DNA of 64,000 nt from assembly GCA_027596075.1 (NCBI GenBank), contig JADGJC010000107.1:49471-113470 (forward strand), written 5' to 3'. This DNA comes from Rhizophlyctis rosea (taxonomy: Eukaryota; Chytridiomycota; Chytridiomycetes; Rhizophlyctidales; Rhizophlyctidaceae). Both the position numbers and the translations under genes were made by a program. This document shows, piece after piece, positions 1 through 12,428 of this stretch; the stretch's first letter is position 1; the number at the start of each line of letters is the position of its first letter. A model generated the notes under the pieces. That model was not told the DNA's origin, searched no databases, and was given only the letters and a program-made list of their open reading frames with translations.

Positions 1-521
1 CGTAGTGTGCTAGCTCCAAAACACGCAGCAGCCAGACCAAGCTTGCTCAGATGTTCTCCCAAGGAGTGGCATCTCTTCTATCCAATTATCCATCTGTGGA
101 AGACATGCCTGATGAAATGAGGTATTTGATGGGCTTTGATGGCATTTGGAACTGCCGGCTGATCAAGGTGTATGTAGACTCGATATGTACCGCTTACGAG
201 GTCTGCATTTGGATTTCGTTGAGTTTGTCATTCATAGGAGTTGGTTTGAGACTTTGATGCAAGGAATAACTCCATCAAAAGAGTCTGGTGAGTTGGAGAT
301 CTAGCTGATTTGCGTTTGGGTTTTCATACAAAGTCTCTGCCACCTCAGTGATTATGCGGGTGTACCCCCAAGAGCCTTTATATCTCCCCAATGCAGACCA
401 TCGTGCGTTGATTTTGAATTGGTTTAATTCATTCCGGCACTTCCAGTACAAGCTGGTTGATGAGGAGGTTAAGAAAAATGAAGAGGAGGAGGCAGATGAG
501 GATGGTGGGGATAAAGCCTGA
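1..521 (+). CDS. 3' end of an unrecognised protein-coding gene (partial)
   Basis: Three exons of a gene that begins upstream of the window. Exon to 169, intron 170-237 (GTATGT donor), exon 238-287, intron 288-348 (GTGAGT donor), last exon 349-521 ending in TGA. Both junctions keep frame. A splice acceptor appears to lie at the extreme left edge (AG at 4-5). The visible C-terminus has about 130 residues, is rich in aromatic and hydrophobic residues (for example FNSFRHFQYKL) and ends in an acidic tail (EEEEADEDGG). I do not recognise the family. The coding call rests on two frame-compatible introns and uninterrupted reading; the function is unknown. Confidence 0.55.
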
Positions 522-1792
522 AAGGATCACGTTTATACACCACTTGTACTCTTTTGAAAATTGAAAATTGTAAAAGGAGACTATTGGCTGACAATCTCAC
601 ATCCAAGCCTGTGCGTGGAGAAAGCCCAAGGACCCTTCAGAGAGGGGGAAGCGGATGCGCTTGTGTGTGCGCGACGATGACAGTCGCGTTGTCATGTGCT
701 GCGGATCATAACTTTTTCAGGAATGCACGATTAAAACTTGGAAAGTGTTAAACGAAGGATTCATAGACAAAGACCATCATAGACGTATTCCATTTTACAG
801 CCATGTTTTCTGATTGTTGTATACTGTATGAGAAAAAGAAAATCCCCACTCCTCATCGCACCCCACCCCCCCAAACAACCACCGAGAAACAGCAACCCCA
901 TTCGCATCCAAACTTCGGAAAAACCACCCGCCAGAGCAAAGAAAGAAGGATTCAATACAAAGACCGAAAAAGCAAAAGTGCAAAGAAACAAGCCATATGC
1001 AATTACATCTGTTTTTGCCCCAACCTAACTATCCAAAGCTCGAAACGAAAGAAAAAAAGTAAAAGAAAAAAAATGCTTTCTCCCACCACCCCTCGACAAT
1101 TCTACACACTATCACACACTGCACTCTCACACACACACGCAAAAGCACGCATACACCCCGCCAAATAACCCCACCCGGCCGAGACCCAATCGCACAGCGA
1201 AAAGGAAATATATGCCCGCTCGTTGAAAGAAAAGAAAAGAAGAAAAGAAGACAACATACACAAATCCCCCTCATCCTCCCCGAATCACCCTCCATCCCAT
1301 GGCCCCCGCCTTCCGAAGAAAGAGGAACCCGCACACGGGACAAGGTTAGACAAGCAAAAGACAAGCGAAGACAAAAACAAAAGGAAAAGGAAAACCGGGC
1401 TAATTTGATATGCTACATGAATTTTTCCACCACCACAACCACCACACCCCACCGATATGCAGATTTTACTCCCCGAACCCCGCCCCCCACGCGCCGCGCA
1501 TGTGTGTGACGTACAGCCCGATCCCGGAAAAAGAAAAAAAGCACTGACACTATCCTCGGCACTCCGTACAAGCGTGGGAAACCGCAAAGGATGATGATCC
1601 GGCCTTTATCCGCTTCGAAACCGATTCCCAGTTGTGTAAAAATTCTCCCACCTCCTCTTTATCCATTTCGTAGCCACCCCACCAGATATTTGCAGAGAGA
1701 AAGCAAACCCCTAATACTTTCACTTGGATAATAACACTAGCTCGCTCAAACCCAAACGACAGCGCTCCCTTCCTTCAGCCTTCTCCCTCCCC
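522..1792. other. Intergenic region between two convergent genes
   Basis: About 1.27 kb between the stop of the left-edge gene and the stop of the casein kinase gene on the other strand, so it should hold both 3' UTRs. From about 830 to 1420 the + strand is strongly A/C-rich with many AAAGA and CCACC runs. This keeps several frames open by composition alone. No conserved protein segment was seen. Confidence 0.5.
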
Positions 1793-3672
1793 TCAGTAGC
1801 CGCGGCCCGGCGCCCCGCCGCTGACCTTGTTGTTCCGAGAGCTGGACATCGGCGCGCCGCTCGATCCCGGAATGCCCCCCGCCGCATTCATCCTCGAGCT
1901 ACCGCTCCTGGCGATGTTCGGGTCACCGTATCCCATTTGCCCCTGTGAGGAGTACCCTTGGACCGGAGAGCCGCTGTTTGTGTAGCCGCCGGGGAAGGGT
2001 TGCCCGCCACCGTACCCTCCTCCTCCGTACGATCCGCCGGCCCCGTAGGAGGGCGACGGTGCGCCGCCGCCGCCGCCGCCGCCGTAGGCGCCAGTGTTTG
2101 TCGTCGTTGGCCGGGTCTGTCCGGAAGGAGTTTGTGCGGCCGAGGGACGCCGGGATCCTGCGGCGGTTGCTTGGGTCGTTCCGATCGCCCGGTTGGCGGG
2201 ATTCATCATTGCGGGGTCCCTCCTGACACAAATCTGATCAGCGATATGATGATAGAACCAGTAATCAGCGTTCAGTCGTACCTGGCGTGCCTGTCATCTT
2301 CCTCTTCTTTGATGTCCATGCGATCGGACGACTTCTCCTTGCCCTCTTGCTGTAAGCGACGCAAACAGGAATCAGAGCTGAACCTGAGTTCATCGAACTG
2401 CAACAGACCATACCTGGTATTTGACGACAGTCCAGTCGAAGACGTAGTCGTAGTGGTATCCTTCACGGACGAACAGATCGCGGAACAGCTTGCGAAGGTA
2501 GCTGTAGTCGGGCTTGTCGTCGAAGCGCAGCGACCGGGTATAGTTGAGGTACACGGAGAACTCATTGGGGAAGCCTCTGCGATTATTGGATTAGTCAAAT
2601 ACACGTACTTTATGTGACAGGCACGACAGTACAAACCTGCAGAGAACTTCCGTTGGGGTCGTCATTTTCTTCTCCATGATCCGGTCGTATTTCTGTTTCT
2701 TGGTTGCCGCCTTGAGACCTTGCCAGGGGAGAGAGCCCCTGCAGAAGTACATGAGAACATATCCCAATGACTCGAGGTCATCACGACGGGATTGTTCTGT
2801 TGATTTGCATATTAGAATGTTTCCCTTCAAACAGAAAAAATAAAGCTTCATGCTTACCGACGCCCAAATGCGTGTTGATGCTCGCGTACCGAGCCGTTCC
2901 CGTCAAGTTCTTGTTTTCTTTGTAAGGAATGTGGAGGTGCGTCTTCGGGTCACGGTACTTCTTCGCAAGCCCGAAGTCGATGACGTTGACTTGGTTTCCC
3001 CTCTTTCCCAGCCCCATCAAGAAGTTGTCTGGCTTGATGTCACGATGAATGAAGTTCTTTGAATGGATGTACTCGATGCGAGAGATCTGCAAAACCAAAG
3101 AATGTCAGTTGCACAATACTTTGCAAACGTCAACCATTAGTAATACATACCAGCTGATCTGCCAGTAGGAGGACGGTCTTCAATGTGAACTTCCGTCCGC
3201 AGAAGTTGAACAGGTCCTCGAGACTCGGCCCGAGCAGATCGACGACCATGCAGTTGTATTCGCATTCTGTTCCATACCATCGGACGAAGGGGATACCCAC
3301 TGTTCAGAAAATATTAGTATCAAACCTCCATCCAAAAAAGCCCAACAAATTCATTCCAACATACCTCCTCCCGCCAGACTCTTGTACACCCTAGCCTCGT
3401 ATTCGAGTTGCGGGTGCTTCGCCTTGATGTTCTCGAGCTTGATGGCGACTTCCTCCCCGTTGATGATGTTGGTTCCTAAAAGAACAGTACTGGAATAAGA
3501 ACGCGTACCATACTACATGAGAAAAGAGCAAAAAATACAAACCGAGGTAGATGTCACCAAAGCTTCCACTTCCAATCTTTCTTCCGATCCGGTATTTGTT
3601 TCCCACTCGAAGGTCCATCAGCGGGTGGGGCGGTCCCTGCGACGCAGACGAAGAACTCGCTTGCGCTTGCAT
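1793..3672 (-). CDS. Casein kinase 1, delta/epsilon type (HRR25/hhp1 family)
   Basis: Serine/threonine kinase of the CK1 delta/epsilon class, which in fungi acts in DNA repair, ribosome biogenesis, autophagy and septation control. Eight exons; introns at 2223-2281, 2350-2413, 2577-2636, 2797-2858, 3087-3150, 3300-3364 and 3476-3542, all frame-compatible. The Gly-rich loop reads [11 protein letters not shown], the catalytic loop [10 protein letters not shown], and the Mg-binding motif is [10 protein letters not shown] (DFG form). The CK1-specific ARYASINTH replaces the usual APE segment. An 18-residue N-terminal extension precedes [10 protein letters not shown], so the start may be at 3672 or 3618. 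The C-terminal tail of about 150 residues is rich in Gly, Tyr and Ser, with a poly-Gly run encoded by a GCC/GCG microsatellite near 2060-2083. Upstream ATGs exist to 3954, but that extension does not look conserved. Confidence 0.93.
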
Positions 3673-4957
3673 GAGTTTGTTTGGGTTTGTATGAAAGGAG
3701 GAGGAGATTGCGTCGGTTGCGAAGTACGTGTCTGCGCAAAGTATTGGGAACTCAATTGTCAGTTTTGGTCTGTGGGAAGTCACGAAATATGAAATATGAG
3801 GTATGCCAACTGCCATCTGCGTATTGATGGACGATGCAGGCATACAGATGTTCCCACGTTCGGTTGGTAACCACCAACGTCTACACAACATCCCAACTCG
3901 GCTCCAAATAAGAGGTTGATGAGTCTCGACCGCAACAGTAAACCCAATACTCACAAATGACGTGTCGTAGAAATATCAAACTTCAGTCAAAACAACGCCA
4001 GAGTAAAGTGCACAGCAAAAGGTATGTTCAGAATCGCAACCAATCGCAACGAACAAGTTGTGTGTGGGAAAGAGAGAAGGCAAGGTGTGGAGTGTGTTTT
4101 GGAAGAGGCGCAGGTCTGGCTGAATAATATCCGAGAGCAAGTCAGTTGGGCCTTCCGATGAAGCGAATTCAATCTCACCAGTCACTTCGCAAAAGCTACC
4201 TCACCTCCACTACCAATGTAAGTTTTTGCTTATCCCCAACAACCGAATCTCAATATCAAGAGCGTGAGAAACCTTCAGCGCACGAAATCAAGCCTAACGA
4301 AATGTGTGTGAACAGGAAACTGGGTGGTTGTTTCTGCCTCTTTCACTTGTGTGTGGTGGATGCAGCAATTGCAGCGTGTGTGTGGCTCTCCACTGGCAGT
4401 GGTCACTGGGCAAGCCGAGAGCGGTCATCCTTGGTCATCCCGTCACCCAAAATCTGCGAATGTGCCCATGCCACCCATTCTGACCCGCAAATATTCCTGC
4501 ATTCCCGCTCTGGCTTGGGAAAGTTGTTGCGGCCCTTTTGCCCCCTAGCCCCCTGGCTTGTCGCGTATGTTTGTCCCTGCGATCGGGCCATTGCCACCGT
4601 ACTTCGCATTGGTGGACGCAGAGTCGCTGTGCCAAACAATCAATGACCAAATTCGTCCACGATGGCCGCATTTGTCATGACTGTGCCATCACGCCAAGGC
4701 AACACGTCACGTGCTATGCAAAGGCGCCATTAAGCATAATCCCATCGTCCTCTACATCAATTCATAAATCTCATGACCTCCCTCACGCCCAACGCGCATC
4801 ATTCAAAAATGATGCCCAGCCTCGTTGCCATTTAATTCAGAGCTCTAAACCATACACGAGAGAAATTTACAAGAAGGACTGCAAAGTACATGTACACCTG
4901 CCAATTATCATTGTCTCCTTAAAGCCTCAGCATTCCAACATGCCATTTTGAACTATC
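3673..4957. other. Intergenic region, promoter side of the casein kinase gene
   Basis: About 1.28 kb between the kinase start and the 3' end of the armadillo gene, both on the minus strand. It should contain the kinase promoter and 5' UTR. Several overlapping frames are open near 4150-4950 on both strands, but none shows a conserved motif or splice-consistent exon series. No gene is called. Confidence 0.45.
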
Positions 4958-7900
4958 TCACCCAACGACCGCCAACAACTGCTGCACCGCTTCTTTCAAC
5001 CCCACATCATCAACCGCAACCTGTTGCCCCGTCCCCAAAGTAGCCTGCAACTCCTTCCTGGACGGGCCCTTCTCTCCCAACCCCTTCGCGCTCTTCGTCC
5101 CCGACCGAGACAAATCCATCAGCGGCGAAAGCGGCATTGCAATGGACGGTCGTGAAGGAGAAGATGGCTCAGACTGAGTCGCGCTCTTGGAAGGTGCAAC
5201 TGCTTCTAACTGTGCAAGGACCGGCCGCAAGTCGTTGGAAATTTTGGCTCGGAAATCGCCTTCATGATGTCCATAAATATGAGGTTGCGACAATCCCAGT
5301 GGTGCGAAATACTTACTGTCGCCTTGAATCAAAGCCCTAGCCAGGATGCACACATTGACCTTCGCCTCATCAGCATATTCATGTGCAACTTCATGTGCCG
5401 CTTTATCCTCGTCAGGAAGACCACTTTGCAAAATTTGGACAACCGTGGGCGTCAAGCTGGTGTGGTAGCGGGTGATGCGGGGTATAGCTTCTGGGAATGC
5501 TACAAGTGACAAAGATTTCAGACTTGAAAGCAAAAACCTATTCCAACCAACCAGTAAAACCTACCATTACAAATCAAAATCAACGCAACAATGCCTTCAT
5601 TCTGCACCAGCGGAAACACTTGTCCCTCCACCGGTGTTGCGTCGAAATGAACGTGATGCTCAGAATCATTATCAGCAACAGGACTGCCCGCGGCAGGGAG
5701 ACTCTTGGTAAGAAGCGCTCCGGTAATGATTTGCAGAAGGGGAGGAATGATATTTGAATCGATCAATCTTTTCGTGAACTGCAATGCTGTCGTTGGAGAA
5801 TTAGCAAAAATCCAGCCAACCTCCAAAAGCACTTTCCATACCTCTTGCCCTGTGCGCTGCCCGAATAATGTTAACAATAACACGACCACCCTCATTCCGA
5901 ATACCAGTATCGTTGTCGCCCGTAGCGTTCCAGATCAACGATATGAGCTTGCCGAACGGCGTGTTCTCAATCGCATCTGGAACGGGAAGGGTGGCGAGGC
6001 CTGCATCAGGTGAAGGTGGCTCGGTGGCCGACAGAACACGATACACATTCGCATCTAAAGGGTGCATTAGCTGAATCACTGCGCGAAAGCCGCAAACCAT
6101 CGACTCACCATTGGTGCCAGCACACAAATTCTTCAAAACCCCAACACAACCGTATTGCACCGGTTTGATCCCTTCAATGTCTAGCAACTGCGACACGACA
6201 GGGATCACACCAATTGAACCCAAGATTGGCCGGTCGTCCGCTGACATTTTCCAAAATCAGCATGCCTCGGATATTACAATACAACCTGACCACATACCAG
6301 CCAACGACAAATTCTTCAATGCGCCGACCACAGCATGAAGCACCTTTATCGTACTCTTCGTCTCCTCCCTCAGTCCAGAAGTCTTCAATCGATCAATCTC
6401 CAAGCCGAGCAGGTCAAGTAATGATTGTGCGACGCCGTGTCGATGAACGAGAGCTTTACATGTCTCATCTTTATGCAGGAAAAAGATGCGCGATCACTCA
6501 AAAGAGTGCATGTGATTCTTTTCTAGCACAAACAACTCACCGCTTCTAGCCAAGTTTCCAATACACAACGCTCCAGACATCCGAATCTCATCCTCTTCCG
6601 CTTCATTTCCTGATTGGATCCCCGAAGTCATCCACACCTTGAATCGGTTGATGATCTCAGGTTTACTTGGGATCTCCGTCATGTTGGTGTCTGCCAATGA
6701 CGATGAGAAAGTGGTCGCAGCAATGTGACAGCACTGGACCGCCCACCATTCATGGTAACCAGTGTCACGATTCGGGAGACAGTTTTCCGGACATCCTGGT
6801 ACATTTCCACAGTTTCCGGCTCCAGCTCCAAATCCGATACTGGTCTGTGATCTACGAAGTCAAGGAAGACGTCCAACAGATCTTCCTTCACAATGGATCG
6901 TTGCACTTCCGCTGTTTAGAGAATGTCATTTCAGGCCCCACGTCTTCGATGCTTCGAATGATTCAAACTCTACCATTCTCGACTATTGTTTCCAGCACAA
7001 CCGTCAGCCCTTCCAACACTTCCGTTGCGCTCTCAAACTGATCAGGTGAGACGCCGGCCTGTAGGATTATGTTGTGACGATGACGCAGGAGGTTGAGGAG
7101 TTGTTTGAGTCCGCCGGAAGATAGTAGTTCCTCGACGCCCTTTTCTGGAACATCACGATGAGTCAACTAAACAAGTGGGCATGTATTGATCTCCGTTCTC
7201 TCACCAGGCTCCACAAGGTTACTGATCAGTCTGATCGCGGCAATACCAACATCGGCAAACCGTTCTTCAGTCGCTGCCTCAGTGCTCAATTGAACCAACT
7301 TTAATGATTTGCTCAGCGCCCCTGCTGATAGTGCTTCAACTTGGATAGGTTCTAGTGAACACATCACATAGCGATGTCAGTCAGGACAACTTTAAACGGC
7401 TCATAGTAAACAACCGACCGTTGTCCATGCTGATATTTAGCAATGCTCCGCACGTCGTAATGAGTACATTGGGTTGCGTGGAATCTAGTGAAGCCACTAG
7501 TGTCGAAATGGCATTTGGAGTCTCCAAAACAAGATCTCGGTTATGTTCTACATTGGTGATGGTTGGCATATGTGATGAATCGCTGCAATCATGGAGGCGC
7601 ACATACCGTCGTCAAAACATAGATTGGCCAATGCACGAAGAGTTTGAACAGCCAGTTCGTTATTTGCACCCTCCGCCCCTCGTTGCTCTGCCAAACCATG
7701 AGCAGTCACCAAGATTGGGAGGAATCCGGCCTGAGCGATTGGACTTCGGCTCTCCTCTACAGTCAGCGATGTTATTTTTAGCATCGACTGGCTTCACGAT
7801 CGGGGCGACGCAAGCACACCTGCTTTGGCGGTTTCGGCGACGAGTTTGGCGATTGTTGCACCCTCCGTGGCGTATGCATCATCATTCGAAGCTTGTAGCG

Positions 7901-8194
7901 CAGCAACAACGCTTTCCAACAATGTCTTTAGTGTAGATAAAAATTCGGCGTCTTGTGAAAGCGACGCGCGAGAGGACTCTGAGTGGTGGTGACATATAAA
8001 TATTTGAAGCGCACTTCACTTCCTCAACACTCCACCCTACCATCAGTAGGAATGCGATTTGCGAGTCCTGCGGTCACGGTTGAGGCATCACCCGCCTGTT
8101 GGCTTTGAATAAGGTGTTGATACTTCTCGGCTGTGTGGGATATTAGTCTACTTTCGATCTTGAGCGCGTCGAAGTGGGTCACTAGCATACCCAT
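4958..8194 (-). CDS. Armadillo-repeat protein, SmgGDS/RAP1GDS1-like
   Basis: Long armadillo-repeat protein assembled from about 13 exons on the minus strand. The first ATG is at 8194 and exon 1 ends at 8041 (intron 7979-8040); the last exon is 4958 to about 5506. Each exon carries roughly one ARM repeat with recurring patterns such as LRALANLCFDD, TCGALLNISMDN, IRLISNLVEPG, ALCIGNLARS, VGALKNLSLAG and CVGVLKNLCAG. The run of ARM repeats, their spacing and the penultimate NEGIVALILICN helix resemble SmgGDS (RAP1GDS1), a chaperone and exchange factor for prenylated small GTPases. The C-terminal 90 residues (SPSRPSIAMPLSPLMDLSRS and following) are low-complexity. Some donors are weak, for example GTCGGT near 7424. 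The ARM fold is clear; the SmgGDS assignment is an inference. Confidence 0.7.
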
Positions 8195-8590
8195 GGCGGT
8201 TTGCAAGGTACGATCTCGAGCCCTATACAGCGGGATTGTTGATTTACAAGAAAGTGGACTCGTTCAGGGCTCTGTGTGGACAGTGAAGACGCGAACGATC
8301 TTGCTCCGAAAGCAGGTGATGGAAGGCTGGGGATTCACGGAAAGCTGGGTGGAATGGCAGCATCGAATTGGCGCAATTGCCTGCGGTCTAATGGCACGTG
8401 ACACAAGGTTTGTATCACCAGCCGCTCTTCAAAAGGCCGTACTCATCTGATCGCACCACTGATTAACACGCCACAAGCTAAGCCGCCTCTTAACTTCTGT
8501 GCCCGCTGCCGGCCTATTGACATCCTTGTTGAAGTTTGAAAATAGCCTCCTCCTACTCAACCATCGGCAACGGAACGTCATAATACAAGA
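8195..8590. promoter_or_regulatory. Divergent promoter region, armadillo gene / RPL4
   Basis: About 400 bp between the divergent ATGs at 8194 (-) and 8591 (+). A pyrimidine-rich stretch (CCTCCTCCTACTCAACC) lies just before 8591, as expected for a ribosomal-protein transcription start. A telo-box-like TTTAGGGTT lies further in at about 8660; it falls inside the proposed first intron if the upstream start is right, or in the promoter if the 9241 start is right. Confidence 0.35.
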
Positions 8591-10653
<2,063 letters not shown>

Positions 10654-11177
10654 GTGTGTTGATGGTGGGGCTTTGATGGGAATGTATAGGTGAAAACGGT
10701 TGTTTCCGAAATACATTTTCTTTGCTGCATGCGGTTTCCGTAAAAGAGAAACTTCTGGTTTTGTTGTGGCTTGGGTTGTGATTGTGGAACGTTTGGGAAA
10801 CAAGATGGATTTGAAGAGGTGTACACGTTTTGACGGACATCAAGAAGTTTTTGAGTTCTGTGCGCACACCTGTTTGAATATGTAGGTGGGTATGGAGTTT
10901 GGACATTTTTCGAAAAGGAGGGCTCAGCACAGGATTGCTCATATGTTGCTAGTGGCTACGCACACATTGCAATCTCCATCTTCACCCCCCTCAAAAGCTC
11001 GTAATGAAGCATGCGCTCAGAAGTGGGATTGTCCGCCATATTTCTTCGTACTCATGTCAGCTCCATCAGATGAATGTGATGCAAAAATTCATTATGCTGT
11101 TGTATTGCTCTCGAACAAGTATTTACAATCATCCTCAATTGCTATCGCTAAACCATATCCGCAGTTGATTTTCTCAT
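10654..11177. other. Intergenic region between convergent genes
   Basis: About 520 bp holding the 3' ends of RPL4 and of the AAA ATPase gene. No coding signal or repeat was seen. Confidence 0.5.
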
Positions 11178-12428
11178 CTACACGATGGTAGAGAGAAGAG
11201 GAGGCGGGGGCGGAGTAGGAGAGGCATAAGCGAAGCCCCCGTAGTACGCCGACCTCCTCACACCACCATCACCACCAAACTTTTCCTTCTGCACACCCCG
11301 AAACTCCCCATCAAACTCCGCCAAATTCTCCCTCGAAAGCCCCATAACATCCTCATCAAACAAATACCTAATCACATAATTCACAAACGGCCTCAACGTA
11401 ACACCCTTCCCCATCAACTCCTCCAAGAATCCCTCCACCTCCTCCTCCTTCGGCACACACCCAACAATCCCCAACAACCCCCTCAACTTCTCCTCAAACA
11501 TCTCCCTCGTCGGCATCCCAAACCCAAACGTGCGGGACATGCGATTCATAAGCGCCGGAATGCTCTTAACAAGCTCCGTATCGTTCGCCGTGAAACAGCG
11601 AATAATGCCGTCCGAGTCGTCGACGCCGTCGAGGGAGTTGAGGATTTGGGACATGGAGTTTTGGATTGTGCAGGATGCGTCGATGCTGGTTGTGGCGAGG
11701 AAGCGGTCAAAGTCTTCGAAGAGGAGGATTTTCATTTTGGGGGTGGTGGTGCCGGTGGTGATTGGGATTTGGATTTTCGGGGTGAGGGCTCCGTCGAGGC
11801 AGGCGGGGGAGAGGCCGCTGGGGTTGATCATGAAGAGGGGGAGGTTGTGTTTTGACGCCAGTGTGAGGATCAGGGTCGTCTTTCCCACGCCTGGTGGACC
11901 CGTCAGGAGGTAGTTCAGGGACTTGTTTTCGCCCAGTTGACGAAGAAGGTCGCGGTGGTCTTGGAGGTTCTTCATGTCCTTTTCGATGGCGGCGATGTAA
12001 GAGTTGTACCCGACGTAGTTTGCCTCCTGCTTGCTTTGGAAAGACTCGGTCATGTACCAGTGGTTGCTAATTGCGTCGTATTTGTAGAGCGGGTTTTTCG
12101 TCTTTTCGCGTTGTGCGTCTTCGATGGCGTGCATGAACGCGATGAGGGTATCGTAGTCGGTACGGTCGATGAACCAGTAGTACATGTTTCCTTGCTTTTC
12201 TTGGTTGATGACATAGGCGTCAATGTCGATGGAAGCCTTTGTGACGCTGTTGCATGGGTCGTGGAAGCGGTAAGGACCAGTGCCTGGGAGTGCAAACTGG
12301 CTGTTGTTGTAATCGATGTAGTGGCCCTCGAATCGGAAGTAATTGGCGATACGCAGGGGGAAAGCCCCGTTGATGTTCACCTTGATGCGGTAGGTGTATT
12401 TGGCCGGTGCGACGTGCTTCATTGACAT
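11178..12428 (-). CDS. Intronless AAA-family ATPase, distantly BCS1-like
   Basis: Single-exon ORF of 416 residues starting ATGTCAATGAAG. Walker A is GPPGVGKTT (about residues 178-186), Walker B ILLFEDFD, sensor 1 region RCFTAND, and an arginine-bearing segment IPALMNRMSR follows. The arrangement fits the classical AAA/BCS1-like clade. The N-terminal ~150 residues are tyrosine-rich and show no recognisable domain. I see no transmembrane segment, so it is unlikely to be the mitochondrial Bcs1 translocase itself. The C-terminus is low-complexity (TPPPPPLLS). Substrate and role are unknown. Lack of introns is unusual next to its intron-rich neighbours. Confidence 0.8.
   Translation of the reverse strand: MSMKHVAPAKYTYRIKVNINGAFPLRIANYFRFEGHYIDYNNSQFALPGTGPYRFHDPCNSVTKASIDIDAYVINQEKQGNMYYWFIDRTDYDTLIAFMHAIEDAQREKTKNPLYKYDAISNHWYMTESFQSKQEANYVGYNSYIAAIEKDMKNLQDHRDLLRQLGENKSLNYLLTGPPGVGKTTLILTLASKHNLPLFMINPSGLSPACLDGALTPKIQIPITTGTTTPKMKILLFEDFDRFLATTSIDASCTIQNSMSQILNSLDGVDDSDGIIRCFTANDTELVKSIPALMNRMSRTFGFGMPTREMFEEKLRGLLGIVGCVPKEEEVEGFLEELMGKGVTLRPFVNYVIRYLFDEDVMGLSRENLAEFDGEFRGVQKEKFGGDGGVRRSAYYGGFAYASPTPPPPPLLSTIV

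Noticed and set aside
803..1408. Several open frames in an A/C-rich stretch
   Set aside because: Composition alone removes stop codons; translations are Lys/Pro/Thr monotony between two convergent genes.
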